Part shown: piece by piece, positions 29,587-35,794 of the stretch
Position numbering within the stretch: position 1 is the first letter of the stretch
Layout: each line of letters opens with the position of its first letter
Origin: a virus
Reading direction: 5' to 3' (one strand)
IMG/VR virus record: IMGVR_UViG_3300043449_000699
Location: 1-39,811 of that record
Length of the DNA stretch: 39,811 nt
Program-made: the position numbers and the translations under genes
Notes under the pieces: generated by a model
Databases searched by the model: none
Told to the model about the DNA's origin: nothing
What the model saw: only the letters and a program-made list of their open reading frames with translations

Positions 29587-30196
29587 CAATCCGAACCAAC
29601 AGGCCGCGTGGCTGCTGGAGCGCATCGGCTACGTTACCGCCAGCCAGTTCAAGCACCTGCTGCCCGGTAAGAAGGGCGGCTACCTCGCCAAGCGTGACGA
29701 GTACAAGTGGCAGCTTGTTACCGAGCGCCTGACGGGCCGCGCTACCGAGCATTACGTCAACGCCGCGATGCAGTGGGGCATCGACCAAGAAGGCTTTGCG
29801 CGTGATGCATTCACCCGCAAGACCGGGCTTGCCGTGGACCTTGTGGGGTTCATCAAGCACCCCATGCTGATGGCAGGCGCAAGCCCTGACGGCCTCATTG
29901 ACGGCGGCGACGGGTTGGTGGAGTTCAAATGCCCCACCAGCCAGACGCACCTGCAAACGTGGGCCAACGGCATGGACCCCATGCATATGGCGCAGATTCA
30001 GGGGCAGATGTGGATGACGGCGACCGAATACGCCATGTTCGCATCCTATGACCCGCGCCTGCCGCCCGAACTGGAGTTGTACGTCCAGAGGGTTGAGCGT
30101 GACCAGGCGTTCATTGAAAACCTTGAGGCTGAGGTGCGTTTGTTCCTCAGCGAAGTTGACGGCACCATTGAAGTGCTTCAGGAGAAAGCGAAATGA
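29579..30196 (+). CDS. YqaJ-like (lambda Exo-type) recombinational exonuclease
   Basis: A 205-residue protein; start 'MSDNPNQQAAWLLERIGYVT', with GGAG six bases before. The family core is plain: 'YVTASQFKHLL', Glu71 in 'IDQEGFARDAF', Asp104 in 'GASPDGLI' and Glu115-x-Lys117 in 'LVEFKCPT', all catalytic residues of the PD-(D/E)xK fold. It would resect double-strand ends to make single strands for annealing. The annealase gene follows directly and overlaps by 4 bases, the usual exo-annealase pair. Confidence 0.92.
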   Translation: MSDNPNQQAAWLLERIGYVTASQFKHLLPGKKGGYLAKRDEYKWQLVTERLTGRATEHYVNAAMQWGIDQEGFARDAFTRKTGLAVDLVGFIKHPMLMAGASPDGLIDGGDGLVEFKCPTSQTHLQTWANGMDPMHMAQIQGQMWMTATEYAMFASYDPRLPPELELYVQRVERDQAFIENLEAEVRLFLSEVDGTIEVLQEKAK

Positions 30197-30774
30197 TGAA
30201 CCTTGAACACAGCAACGCCGCACTGTTTGCCGCGCTTGCGCTTGCACAGGCCGAAGTGGAGAACGCCACCAAGGGCAGCGTTAACCCGCACTTTAAGAGC
30301 CGGTACGCCGACCTTGCCGAGGTGCTGAACACGGTGCGCCCGGTGTTCTCCAAGCATGGCATTGCCATCATCCAGTCCACGGGGTTCAGCGACGGGCTGG
30401 TGTCCGTCACGACCGCGTTGGTCCATAAGGAAGGCGGGTATGTCACCAGCGTGGCGTCCTGCACACCTGCCAAGGTGGACGCACAGGGCGTGGGCGCGGC
30501 AACGACCTACCTGCGCCGCTACAGCCTCGCAGCAGCCACTGGCGTGGCTCAGGAGGACGACGACGGGCAGTCGGCTGCGCATAACAATACCCCCTTTGCT
30601 AAGCCCGTTGTTAAGCCCAGCAACGCCCTGCTGGACCTGCTGGCAGCGACCGAGGATGCCACCAGCGAGGACGTGCTGCGTAACCTCTACAAGGCTACGG
30701 AAACCCTCAACGAGCATGAGAAGGCCGAGGCTCGCAAGGCCATCGTCCAGAAGCGTCAGTCCATCTCCAAGTAA
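30193..30774 (+). CDS. erf: ERF-family single-strand annealing protein
   Basis: A 193-residue protein. 'KGSVNPHFKSRYADLAEVL' and 'FSKHGIAIIQST' then 'GVGAATTYLRRYSLAAATGV' followed by 'AQEDDDGQ' are the diagnostic ERF motifs; P22 Erf does the same job, pairing strands to circularise and concatenate phage DNA. The C-terminal 60 residues are a likely flexible helical tail. Next to the YqaJ-like exonuclease and SSB it completes a recombination module. Confidence 0.93.
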   Translation: MMNLEHSNAALFAALALAQAEVENATKGSVNPHFKSRYADLAEVLNTVRPVFSKHGIAIIQSTGFSDGLVSVTTALVHKEGGYVTSVASCTPAKVDAQGVGAATTYLRRYSLAAATGVAQEDDDGQSAAHNNTPFAKPVVKPSNALLDLLAATEDATSEDVLRNLYKATETLNEHEKAEARKAIVQKRQSISK

Positions 30775-30782
30775 GGAACGAA

Positions 30783-31244
30783 ATGAACATCATCACCATC
30801 ACCGGGCGCGTCGGTCAGGACGCAGAACTCCGCCAGACCCCGCAGGGCCGTCACGTTGCCAACTTCAAGGTTGTCGTGGACGTTGGCTTTGGCGACAAGA
30901 AGCACGCGCTGTGGATTGATTGCTCCATGTTTGGGCAGCGTGCCGAGAAGGTTGCCAAGTACATCACGAAGGGTACTCCGGTGACCGTGTACGGGCAGTT
31001 TGACTTGCGGACCTACACGACCAAGAACGGGCCAGGCGCTAGCATCACCTGCGATGTGGCGGACATTGCCTTGCAAGGCGGGCGTCCGAGTGGCGAGTCG
31101 GCTGCGCCCGTGCCGTTTGATGACAAGAAGGCGGCTGACGAAGCCTTCAGCGACGACATTCCGTTCAGTTTTGCCTACTGGATTCCCGCAGGCTTGCTGG
31201 GGCTGATGGTGCTGGGTAGCAGCGCCAGCCAGATGATGGCGTAG
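30783..31244 (+). CDS. ssb: single-stranded DNA-binding protein with an unusual hydrophobic C-terminal extension
   Basis: A 153-residue protein with AAGGA before the ATG. Residues 1-100 are an OB fold ('MNIITITGRVGQDAELR', 'NFKVVVDV', 'YGQFDLRTYTTKNG'). Residues 124-128 are DDIPF, the acidic tip that in SSBs ends the protein and binds partner enzymes. Here 25 more residues follow, mostly hydrophobic ('SFAYWIPAGLLGLMVLGSS'), long enough for a membrane helix. Either the tip has lost its stop codon or the SSB is anchored. It follows the ERF gene. Confidence 0.88.
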   Translation: MNIITITGRVGQDAELRQTPQGRHVANFKVVVDVGFGDKKHALWIDCSMFGQRAEKVAKYITKGTPVTVYGQFDLRTYTTKNGPGASITCDVADIALQGGRPSGESAAPVPFDDKKAADEAFSDDIPFSFAYWIPAGLLGLMVLGSSASQMMA

Positions 31245-31246
31245 CC

Positions 31247-31693
31247 ATGAAACGCTGCTTCAAGTGCGGCGTGGAGAAGCCGGTGGACTTGTTCTACCGG
31301 CATCCCATGATGGGTGACGGGCATCTTGGCAAGTGCAAAGAATGCACAAAGAAAGATGTGGCTGCTAACTATCAGGCTCGTCGTCAGCAGTACGCTGAAT
31401 ACGAGCGGGAACGGTATCAGCGTCCTGAGCGCAGGCGGAAAACGGTTGAGTATCATCGCAAGGGCGTGTTGCGGAACCCCGAAAAGGCTACTGCACGCAA
31501 TGCGATAAGCAACGCAATCCGCGACGGCAAACTGCAAAGAAAGCCGTGCGAGGTTTGCGGTGACGCTAAGTCGGAAGGCCATCATCCGGACTATTCCAAG
31601 CCGTTGGAAGTCATGTGGCTGTGCCGCACGCATCACTTGGAGCAGCATGGCAAGAAGTCATACGTTTTCGCTGACCAGGCGCAAAGCGGATGA
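31247..31693 (+). CDS. HNH-type endonuclease-like zinc protein
   Basis: A 148-residue protein. An N-terminal zinc ribbon ('CFKCGVEKP' and 'GKCKECTKK') is followed by a basic helical region and a C-terminal 'CEVCGDAKSEGHHPDYSKPL' with 'VMWLCRTHHLEQHG'. The GHHPDYSKP and final HHxxxH set are the metal-binding and catalytic His of small phage HNH proteins. It may nick phage or host DNA, or be an accessory to packaging. Not placed as a free-standing homing endonuclease, since it fits tightly in the operon. Confidence 0.75.
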   Translation: MKRCFKCGVEKPVDLFYRHPMMGDGHLGKCKECTKKDVAANYQARRQQYAEYERERYQRPERRRKTVEYHRKGVLRNPEKATARNAISNAIRDGKLQRKPCEVCGDAKSEGHHPDYSKPLEVMWLCRTHHLEQHGKKSYVFADQAQSG

Positions 31694-31863
31694 AAAAGAC
31701 CCGCGCTGACTACAAGCGGGAACTGGTGCAGGCAGCGGAATCAGCCGCTGTCCGCATCCTTACGGAGGCCCGTACCGGCGTGCTGTACCCGCACAACGAG
31801 ACGGTCAGACTTATGCGGAAAGCGTGGCTGGAAGGCCACAAAGCTGCGAGGGAGGAAAAATGA
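31690..31863 (+). CDS. small basic helical protein
   Basis: A 57-residue frame overlapping the HNH-like gene's stop by ATGA and the next start likewise. It begins 'MKKTRADYKRELVQAAESAA' and ends 'LMRKAWLEGHKAAREEK', a pattern that faintly recalls ribosome-modulation-factor-like tails (W/GxxAxR). Very charged and helical. Function unknown. Confidence 0.5.
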   Translation: MKKTRADYKRELVQAAESAAVRILTEARTGVLYPHNETVRLMRKAWLEGHKAAREEK

Positions 31864-32036
31864 CACCACAGGAACAAGTGCAACTTGCCCGTTACAAAGA
31901 GGCAACTGTGCGCTCGGATGACACGATAGCGGCACTGGAGAAAGTGGTTGCTGCGCAGAGGGAGGTTATCGACCTGCTGCACGCGCAGATTGGCAAGATG
32001 GAAAGCAACCTACAGGAACTGAGGGCGGCACTGTGA
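31860..32036 (+). CDS. small coiled-coil protein
   Basis: A 58-residue protein starting 'MTPQEQVQLARYKEATVRSD'. Heptad-like spacing runs through 'TIAALEKVVAAQREVIDLLH' and 'IGKMESNLQELRAAL', so it is likely one continuous coiled coil. It overlaps the previous gene (ATGA) and the methyltransferase start (GTGA). A similar short coiled coil follows the methyltransferase (33040), so the two may be related or partners. Confidence 0.55.
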   Translation: MTPQEQVQLARYKEATVRSDDTIAALEKVVAAQREVIDLLHAQIGKMESNLQELRAAL

Positions 32037-33043
32037 AGTACCTGTCCGTGTGTTCGGGCATAGAGGCCGCGACGGTTGCCTGGCACCACATGGGCTGGGA
32101 GCCGGTGGCGTTCAGCGAGATTGAGAAGTTCCCGTCAGCCGTGCTGGCGCATCACTATCCGTCCGTCCCTAACTGGGGCGACATGACCCGCTTTAAGGAA
32201 TGGCCCGATGCAAATGTCGATGTTCTCGTCGGAGGAACCCCATGCCAGTCCTTCTCAGTCGCCGGACTCCGAAAGGGACTGGATGACCCGCGTGGCAACC
32301 TCATGCTCACCTACGGAGCAATTGCGCGACGTTATCAGCCACGTTGGCTTGTCTGGGAAAACGTCCCCGGTGCTTTGTCGTCTAACGGAGGGCGAGACTT
32401 TGGAGCCTTTCTTTGGATGCTGGCGCAATGCGGGTATGGGTGGGCCTACCGAGTCCTGGACTCTCAGCACTTCGGAATCGCTCAACGCCGTAGAAGAATC
32501 TACGTTGTTGGATATCGTGGAGATATGCAACGTTCCGCCTCGGTACTTTTTAAGTCAGCAGGCAGCGGACGGGATACTGCGCCGACTCAACCGAAAGGGG
32601 ATGTTACATGGTGGAACGGAAACGCCGTAAGCCAAACGCTGGACGCCGTGCTTTACAAGGGACAGATGATGCCGGAGAAAAACAGGTTTCCGGTGTTGGC
32701 CCTTGGCGAAAAGTTGTGTTCAGCGCCGACTGCGACGAAGACGGAAATTGCCCGAGTTGCGGAATTGACTACGCCGAGTGTGACTGTCCTGGACCAACTC
32801 AGAACGAACGGTATGAGTACAGCTTCCGAAAGGACGGCACAATGTGGGCGCGTCGTCTTGCGTCGGGTGATGCCGATTGAGGCGGAAAGGCTGATGGGCT
32901 TTCCCGACGACTACACAAACATCCCCTGGCGCAACAAACCCGAGTCACCAGATGGTCCGCGCTACAAGGCGCTTGGAAACTCAATGGCAGTACCCGTAAT
33001 GCGCTATATAGGCGAACGAATCAACGAGGTAAGCAAACTATGA
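32033..33043 (+). CDS. C5-cytosine DNA methyltransferase
   Basis: A 336-residue enzyme, GTG start overlapping the previous stop. Motif I 'LSVCSGIEAATVAW', motif IV 'GGTPCQSFSVAG' with catalytic Cys71, motif VI 'WENVPG', motif VIII 'QRRRRIYVVG', and motifs IX-X 'MGFPDDYTN' and 'ALGNSMAVPV' are all present, so it should be active. It would methylate phage DNA against host restriction; the target is unknown. Residues about 224-275, where the target-recognition region lies, look unlike any relative I recall and are read in another frame by a nested gene. Two nested frames are listed separately. Confidence 0.92.
   Translation: MKYLSVCSGIEAATVAWHHMGWEPVAFSEIEKFPSAVLAHHYPSVPNWGDMTRFKEWPDANVDVLVGGTPCQSFSVAGLRKGLDDPRGNLMLTYGAIARRYQPRWLVWENVPGALSSNGGRDFGAFLWMLAQCGYGWAYRVLDSQHFGIAQRRRRIYVVGYRGDMQRSASVLFKSAGSGRDTAPTQPKGDVTWWNGNAVSQTLDAVLYKGQMMPEKNRFPVLALGEKLCSAPTATKTEIARVAELTTPSVTVLDQLRTNGMSTASERTAQCGRVVLRRVMPIEAERLMGFPDDYTNIPWRNKPESPDGPRYKALGNSMAVPVMRYIGERINEVSKL
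32208..32630 (+). CDS. nested gene in the +1 frame of the methyltransferase
   Basis: A 140-residue frame wholly inside the methyltransferase gene. AAGGAA lies seven bases before its ATG, a good ribosome-binding distance. The product ('ERDWMTRVATSCSP', 'GKTSPVLCRLTEGETLEPFF', 'GMGGPTESWTLSTSE', 'YFLSQQAADGILRRLNRKG') matches a protein I recall in many phages, each time with these same motifs. Part of that conservation follows from the methyltransferase frame, so real translation is not certain. No function is known. Confidence 0.5.
   Translation: MQMSMFSSEEPHASPSQSPDSERDWMTRVATSCSPTEQLRDVISHVGLSGKTSPVLCRLTEGETLEPFFGCWRNAGMGGPTESWTLSTSESLNAVEESTLLDIVEICNVPPRYFLSQQAADGILRRLNRKGMLHGGTETP
32608..32880 (+). 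CDS. nested small zinc-ribbon-like gene in the +2 frame of the methyltransferase
   Basis: A 90-residue frame that starts 22 bases before the other nested gene ends and has AAAGGGG seven bases before its ATG (a GTG at 32716 is another possible start). The last 50 residues, 'DCDEDGNCPSCGIDYAECDC' then 'PGPTQNERYEYSF', are a well-known stand-alone small phage protein with CxxC and CxC pairs, probably zinc-binding. In the methyltransferase frame the same bases give an unrecognisable sequence, so this frame, not the enzyme's, seems the older here. Confidence 0.6.
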   Translation: MVERKRRKPNAGRRALQGTDDAGEKQVSGVGPWRKVVFSADCDEDGNCPSCGIDYAECDCPGPTQNERYEYSFRKDGTMWARRLASGDAD

Positions 33044-33207
33044 ACCAAGCAGATATCGACCTATTGGAACGGCAGGCACAGCAGGAGCAGCGGCTCAAGG
33101 CGCTGCAGGCCGAACTGGAGCGCGTGGTTATCGACAACCACTTGCTTCGGCAGGAAGTGGAACGGCTGACGCTGAAGCTGAAGCCGGGTCAGGAGACGCT
33201 TCGGTGA
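33040..33207 (+). CDS. small coiled-coil protein
   Basis: A 55-residue protein starting 'MNQADIDLLERQAQQEQRLK', continuing 'ALQAELERVVIDNHLLRQEV'. Strong heptads show one coiled coil. ATGA overlap with the methyltransferase stop and GTGA overlap with the sigma-like gene. It could hold the sigma-like protein or the methyltransferase in a complex; this is a guess. Confidence 0.55.
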   Translation: MNQADIDLLERQAQQEQRLKALQAELERVVIDNHLLRQEVERLTLKLKPGQETLR

Positions 33208-33569
33208 AGCGGGCTGGCTATGGAACGATTAGCGTAGCCGCGCTTCCCAGCGAAGTGCGGACAATTTGGTACAGCCGCAACGACAAAATGAAAAAATCGC
33301 CGCGTCCGGTTGGTGCGCCTCTTGCTGAACTTAACGAGTTTGAAGTTTTGGCAATGAAAGATTACGCGCACAAACTGATTGAAATCACGCCGCTAACTCA
33401 GCGTGAAGAAATCATCATTGCGATGCACATTTGCGCGGGTTTTACATTGAAAGAGGTGGCAGAGGCTTTGGATTTGACTCCCGAGCGCATAAGGCAAATC
33501 GTGCTGAAAACTTTGCGAAAGTTTCGCAGAGCAGTTGGCGAACTTGGCGAGGAGTGGCGCGGTGACTGA
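33204..33569 (+). CDS. sigma-70 region-4-like regulator
   Basis: A 121-residue protein with GTG start. Its second half, 'LTQREEIIIAMHICAGFTLK' then 'EVAEALDLTPERIRQIVLKT', is the helix-turn-helix of sigma region 4, which binds -35 elements, and 'LRKFRRAVG' closes it. The N-terminal 60 residues have no sigma region 2. A lone region-4 protein could redirect or modify host RNA polymerase; near the end of the early operon it is a good candidate for the late-gene switch. Confidence 0.75.
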   Translation: MKRAGYGTISVAALPSEVRTIWYSRNDKMKKSPRPVGAPLAELNEFEVLAMKDYAHKLIEITPLTQREEIIIAMHICAGFTLKEVAEALDLTPERIRQIVLKTLRKFRRAVGELGEEWRGD

Positions 33570-33696
33570 ACTGGAATTGTTCGGCTGGGCAATCGTGTTT
33601 GCCACCGGCCTGTGCGTTGCGGTGTGGATGGTGCTGGCTTACTGCATTCTGTTCTCGGTTTGGGAGTGGTCGAGGGGGAAGCATGAACCGCGATGA
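33562..33696 (+). CDS. 44-residue membrane protein
   Basis: From GTG 33562, overlapping the previous stop by 8 bases, to TGA 33694-33696. It is 'MTELELFGWAIVFATGLCVA', then 'VWMVLAYCILFSVWEW' and a basic tail 'SRGKHEPR', so one long or two short transmembrane helices. A small early membrane protein of unknown role. Confidence 0.5.
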   Translation: MTELELFGWAIVFATGLCVAVWMVLAYCILFSVWEWSRGKHEPR

Positions 33697-34033
33697 CATC
33701 ATCCGCATGGCGCGGGAGGCTGATTTGTGGATGACAAGCGACGAGCGAATCGCCGCCGTTGAGCGCTTCGCCGCGCTGGTCGCTGCCGCCGTTGCTCCCG
33801 TGTGCGGTGAGTGTGGAAAGTCCGCAGCAGAAGGCTGGGCGCTGTACTGCGTGCAGTGCAGCGAGGATTCGATAGTGAAGGCTGCTGTTACAGAAGAGCG
33901 CGATGAGTGTGCGCGGATTGCCGATACCTACGGCGGCCCCAAGGAACCCATGATGGTTGGGACATACGAGGCAGGCTGGCACAACGCCGCCGAGGCGATT
34001 GCGGCTGACATCCGCGCGAGGAGACAGGCGTGA
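33683..34033 (+). CDS. small phage protein with CxxC zinc pairs
   Basis: A 116-residue protein starting 'MNRDDIIRMAREADLWMTSD' with GGGGG just before the ATG. 'ERFAALVAAAVAPVCGECGK' then 'YCVQCSED' form two cysteine pairs, and 'ERDECARIADTYGG' plus 'AAEAIAADIRARRQA' are recurrent in small phage proteins. It overlaps the previous gene by 14 bases. Function unknown; zinc or protein binding is likely. Confidence 0.65.
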   Translation: MNRDDIIRMAREADLWMTSDERIAAVERFAALVAAAVAPVCGECGKSAAEGWALYCVQCSEDSIVKAAVTEERDECARIADTYGGPKEPMMVGTYEAGWHNAAEAIAADIRARRQA

Positions 34034-34329
34034 CTGAGATGCGAATCTGCAAGACCTGCAGTGTAGACAAGCCGATTACCAGTTACGGACTGTCAGACGG
34101 GTACGCTAGGCGGTCATGCAAGGAATGCGATGCTGCGCGCAAGCGTGACTGGAACAAGCGTAACGGCCCCAAACAGGCGGCAGTGAAGCGGCTAGTACGC
34201 AGGCTAGGTCCGTCACCCTTGCACCTGAGTTACCGCAAGGGCGAGCGGTGCTGGTGTTGCAGGAAGGAGGCAACCAGGGGAATGCTGTGTCGTACCTGCT
34301 ACGGTGACGCCCGCAGGGTAAGGACTTAG
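34030..34329 (+). CDS. zinc-ribbon protein, paralog of the HNH-like N-terminus
   Basis: A 99-residue protein with GTG start overlapping the previous stop. The first part, 'CKTCSVDKPITSYGL' and 'RSCKECDAARKRDWN', aligns with the N-terminal zinc ribbon of the HNH-like protein at 31247, but the C-terminus has 'GERCWCCRKEAT' and 'CRTCYGDARR' and no HNH core. Probably DNA- or RNA-binding. Its stop codon overlaps that of the convergent holin gene. Confidence 0.6.
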   Translation: MTEMRICKTCSVDKPITSYGLSDGYARRSCKECDAARKRDWNKRNGPKQAAVKRLVRRLGPSPLHLSYRKGERCWCCRKEATRGMLCRTCYGDARRVRT

Positions 34330-34742
34330 GCTTTGCCCTTTACCCGTTCCACGGAACGGTAAGCTCCTAGGCCCAACATACCAAACAGCAAGCCATACAG
34401 GTCGCCCAACTGCAAGACAGGCGGAGCGGCGTAGCCCTGCATGGTAGACCCCCATGCCAATAAGGGCTGCAGCAGAAACTGATACAGCAGACCTAGCACG
34501 CAAACCCAGCCAGCGGCAGGACGCCAACCCGACTTGAACGGGTCAGCAGATGCCGCCTCCACCTTGTTGACCTCGGTCTGCGCCAGTGCTAGTTGCAGGT
34601 CGGCTTCCAGCGCCTTGAACTCGCCAGCCTGCTGGAGTTTCAGCAACTCCAACTGCGCCTGTGCTTTCTGACCGGGGTCAGGCAGGACTTTGTCCAGAAT
34701 CTTTAGCCCTGCATCTAGCAGGCCACCAAGGATAGGCGTCAT
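34326..34742 (-). CDS. 3-TM holin (GTA_holin_3TM type)
   Basis: A 138-residue protein starting 'MTPILGGLLDAGLKILDKVL'. A Gln/Lys/Leu-rich helix is followed by 'DPFKSGWRPAAGWVCVLGLL', 'YQFLLQPLLAWG' and 'LYGLLFGMLGLGAYRSVERV', the pattern of the GTA-type three-helix holins (one amphipathic, two membrane helices). It would permeabilise the inner membrane and time lysis. It is the last gene of the late operon, just after the endolysin, and overlaps the convergent early gene's stop. Confidence 0.85.
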   Translation of the reverse strand: MTPILGGLLDAGLKILDKVLPDPGQKAQAQLELLKLQQAGEFKALEADLQLALAQTEVNKVEAASADPFKSGWRPAAGWVCVLGLLYQFLLQPLLAWGSTMQGYAAPPVLQLGDLYGLLFGMLGLGAYRSVERVKGKA

Positions 34743-35206
34743 TTGCTTGCCTCCAGTGCGACGGCAAAGGTGCGCCGCAGCCAGCCCTTGCCAAAGGTGT
34801 CAAAACCCCTGATGCCGGTGTAGGCAATGGCGCGTTCTGTGGAGAACCGCACCACGGCCTCTGGGAGGCGATTAGCGGCGGCAATGGTGTTGCCCCCCAT
34901 CACGCCATCCTGAGCGACGCCACAGGCCCGCTGAAGCAAGCGCACGGCCTTGTCGCGGCCCATGTTCACGGCAGCGTCGAACAAGCATATGGCAAGCGGC
35001 TCGGGGATTTCATCCGTGCGGAGCCGGTCCCAGTAGTCGCGCTTGTAAATGGCCTTGGCCTCGGCCTCGGTCAGGTGCAGAATGTCTACGTCGGGGTAGG
35101 CACGTTTGCTGATACCAAAGCGGGTCTCACCGCCTGGGTCGCGACTATCGTTGACATAGCCACCTTCGTGCTTCAGCACCATCGCTACGGCGCGGTCAAA
35201 ACTCAT
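34739..35206 (-). CDS. GH108-type endolysin
   Basis: A 155-residue protein; the ATG at 35206 overlaps the previous stop (ATGA), preferred over a GTG three codons earlier. 'VLKHEGGYVNDSRDPGGETR' with Glu14 in HEGG and the GGET loop are the family hallmarks of glycoside hydrolase 108 (N-acetylmuramidase). 'ICLFDAAVNMGRDKAVRLLQ' and 'VAQDGVMGGNTI' fit the C-terminal peptidoglycan-binding half. No signal peptide, so it needs the holin, which follows at once. Confidence 0.92.
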   Translation of the reverse strand: MSFDRAVAMVLKHEGGYVNDSRDPGGETRFGISKRAYPDVDILHLTEAEAKAIYKRDYWDRLRTDEIPEPLAICLFDAAVNMGRDKAVRLLQRACGVAQDGVMGGNTIAAANRLPEAVVRFSTERAIAYTGIRGFDTFGKGWLRRTFAVALEASK

Positions 35207-35562
35207 GGACACCACCCCTGCCGTGCGCCGCCCGTGTAGGGGCGGGCCAGACCTTCCGCGATGAGTACAGCCGCCACGGACTTGCCGTTTACGGATACGT
35301 CAGCGTCCACGCGACCGGCGTACTTGTCGTGTTCCACATGGAGCAACTGCACCGGCCCTGCGGCCAGCAACGCACGGAGGCGCTCACGGGCAGCAACGGC
35401 CCTTTCCTTTTCGCTGGCGCACTTGCCCCGCAGTTCTGGCGTGTCAATGCCACGAATGCGGACAGCGGTCACAGCGTCGATACCAGGCCACACTTCCACG
35501 CGAGCGCGGAAGGTGTCGCCGTCAGTCACCAGCAAGACCAGCGCCAGCCAAGTGCCTATCAC
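35203..35562 (-). CDS. staphylococcal-nuclease-like (thermonuclease) protein
   Basis: A 119-residue protein. 'DGDTFRARVEVW' and 'VRIRGIDTPELRG' hold the calcium-binding Asp residues and catalytic Arg of the SNase fold, 'KERAVAARERLRALLA' is the helix that follows, and 'DKYAGRVDADVSVNGKSV' then 'LIAEGLARPY' complete it. The first residues, 'MIGTWLALVLL', are hydrophobic like a short signal sequence. It sits within the lysis genes, an unusual place for a nuclease. Confidence 0.82.
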   Translation of the reverse strand: MIGTWLALVLLVTDGDTFRARVEVWPGIDAVTAVRIRGIDTPELRGKCASEKERAVAARERLRALLAAGPVQLLHVEHDKYAGRVDADVSVNGKSVAAVLIAEGLARPYTGGARQGWCP

Positions 35563-35792
35563 TTGTCAGCCTTGGTGTTGAGCTGGTTGAAAATCTTGTC
35601 CAGCATGGACTTCACTTCCTGCAGGTCTACGCGGTAGTCATCCTTACGGACAAACTTCTCAGCGGCATCCATGTGGTTGTCGTTGACCCTTTTGTCCAAC
35701 TCCTTGTGGTTGTCCCACAAGGTGCGGAGGAACCAGCCGGATACCATGATTCCGACTGTGAGGAAGGTTTCGAGCAGGCTAAGGTCTTCCAT
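35559..35792 (-). CDS. small anchored coiled-coil protein in the lysis block
   Basis: A 77-residue protein; the ATG at 35792 has GGAG five bases before it, while an earlier GTG (35798) does not. 'LETFLTVGIMVSGWFLRTLW' is a membrane helix, followed by a charged helical part ('DNHKELDKRVNDNHMDAAEK') and 'EVKSMLDKIFNQLNTKADK'. Topology resembles inner-membrane spanins or other lysis accessories, but it lacks a matching outer-membrane partner here. Confidence 0.55.
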   Translation of the reverse strand: MEDLSLLETFLTVGIMVSGWFLRTLWDNHKELDKRVNDNHMDAAEKFVRKDDYRVDLQEVKSMLDKIFNQLNTKADK

Positions 35793-35794
35793 CG

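Noticed and set aside
29564-30247. Minus-strand frame opposite the exonuclease gene
   Set aside because: The exonuclease frame has all catalytic motifs; the opposite frame crosses into the annealase start and shows only composition bias.
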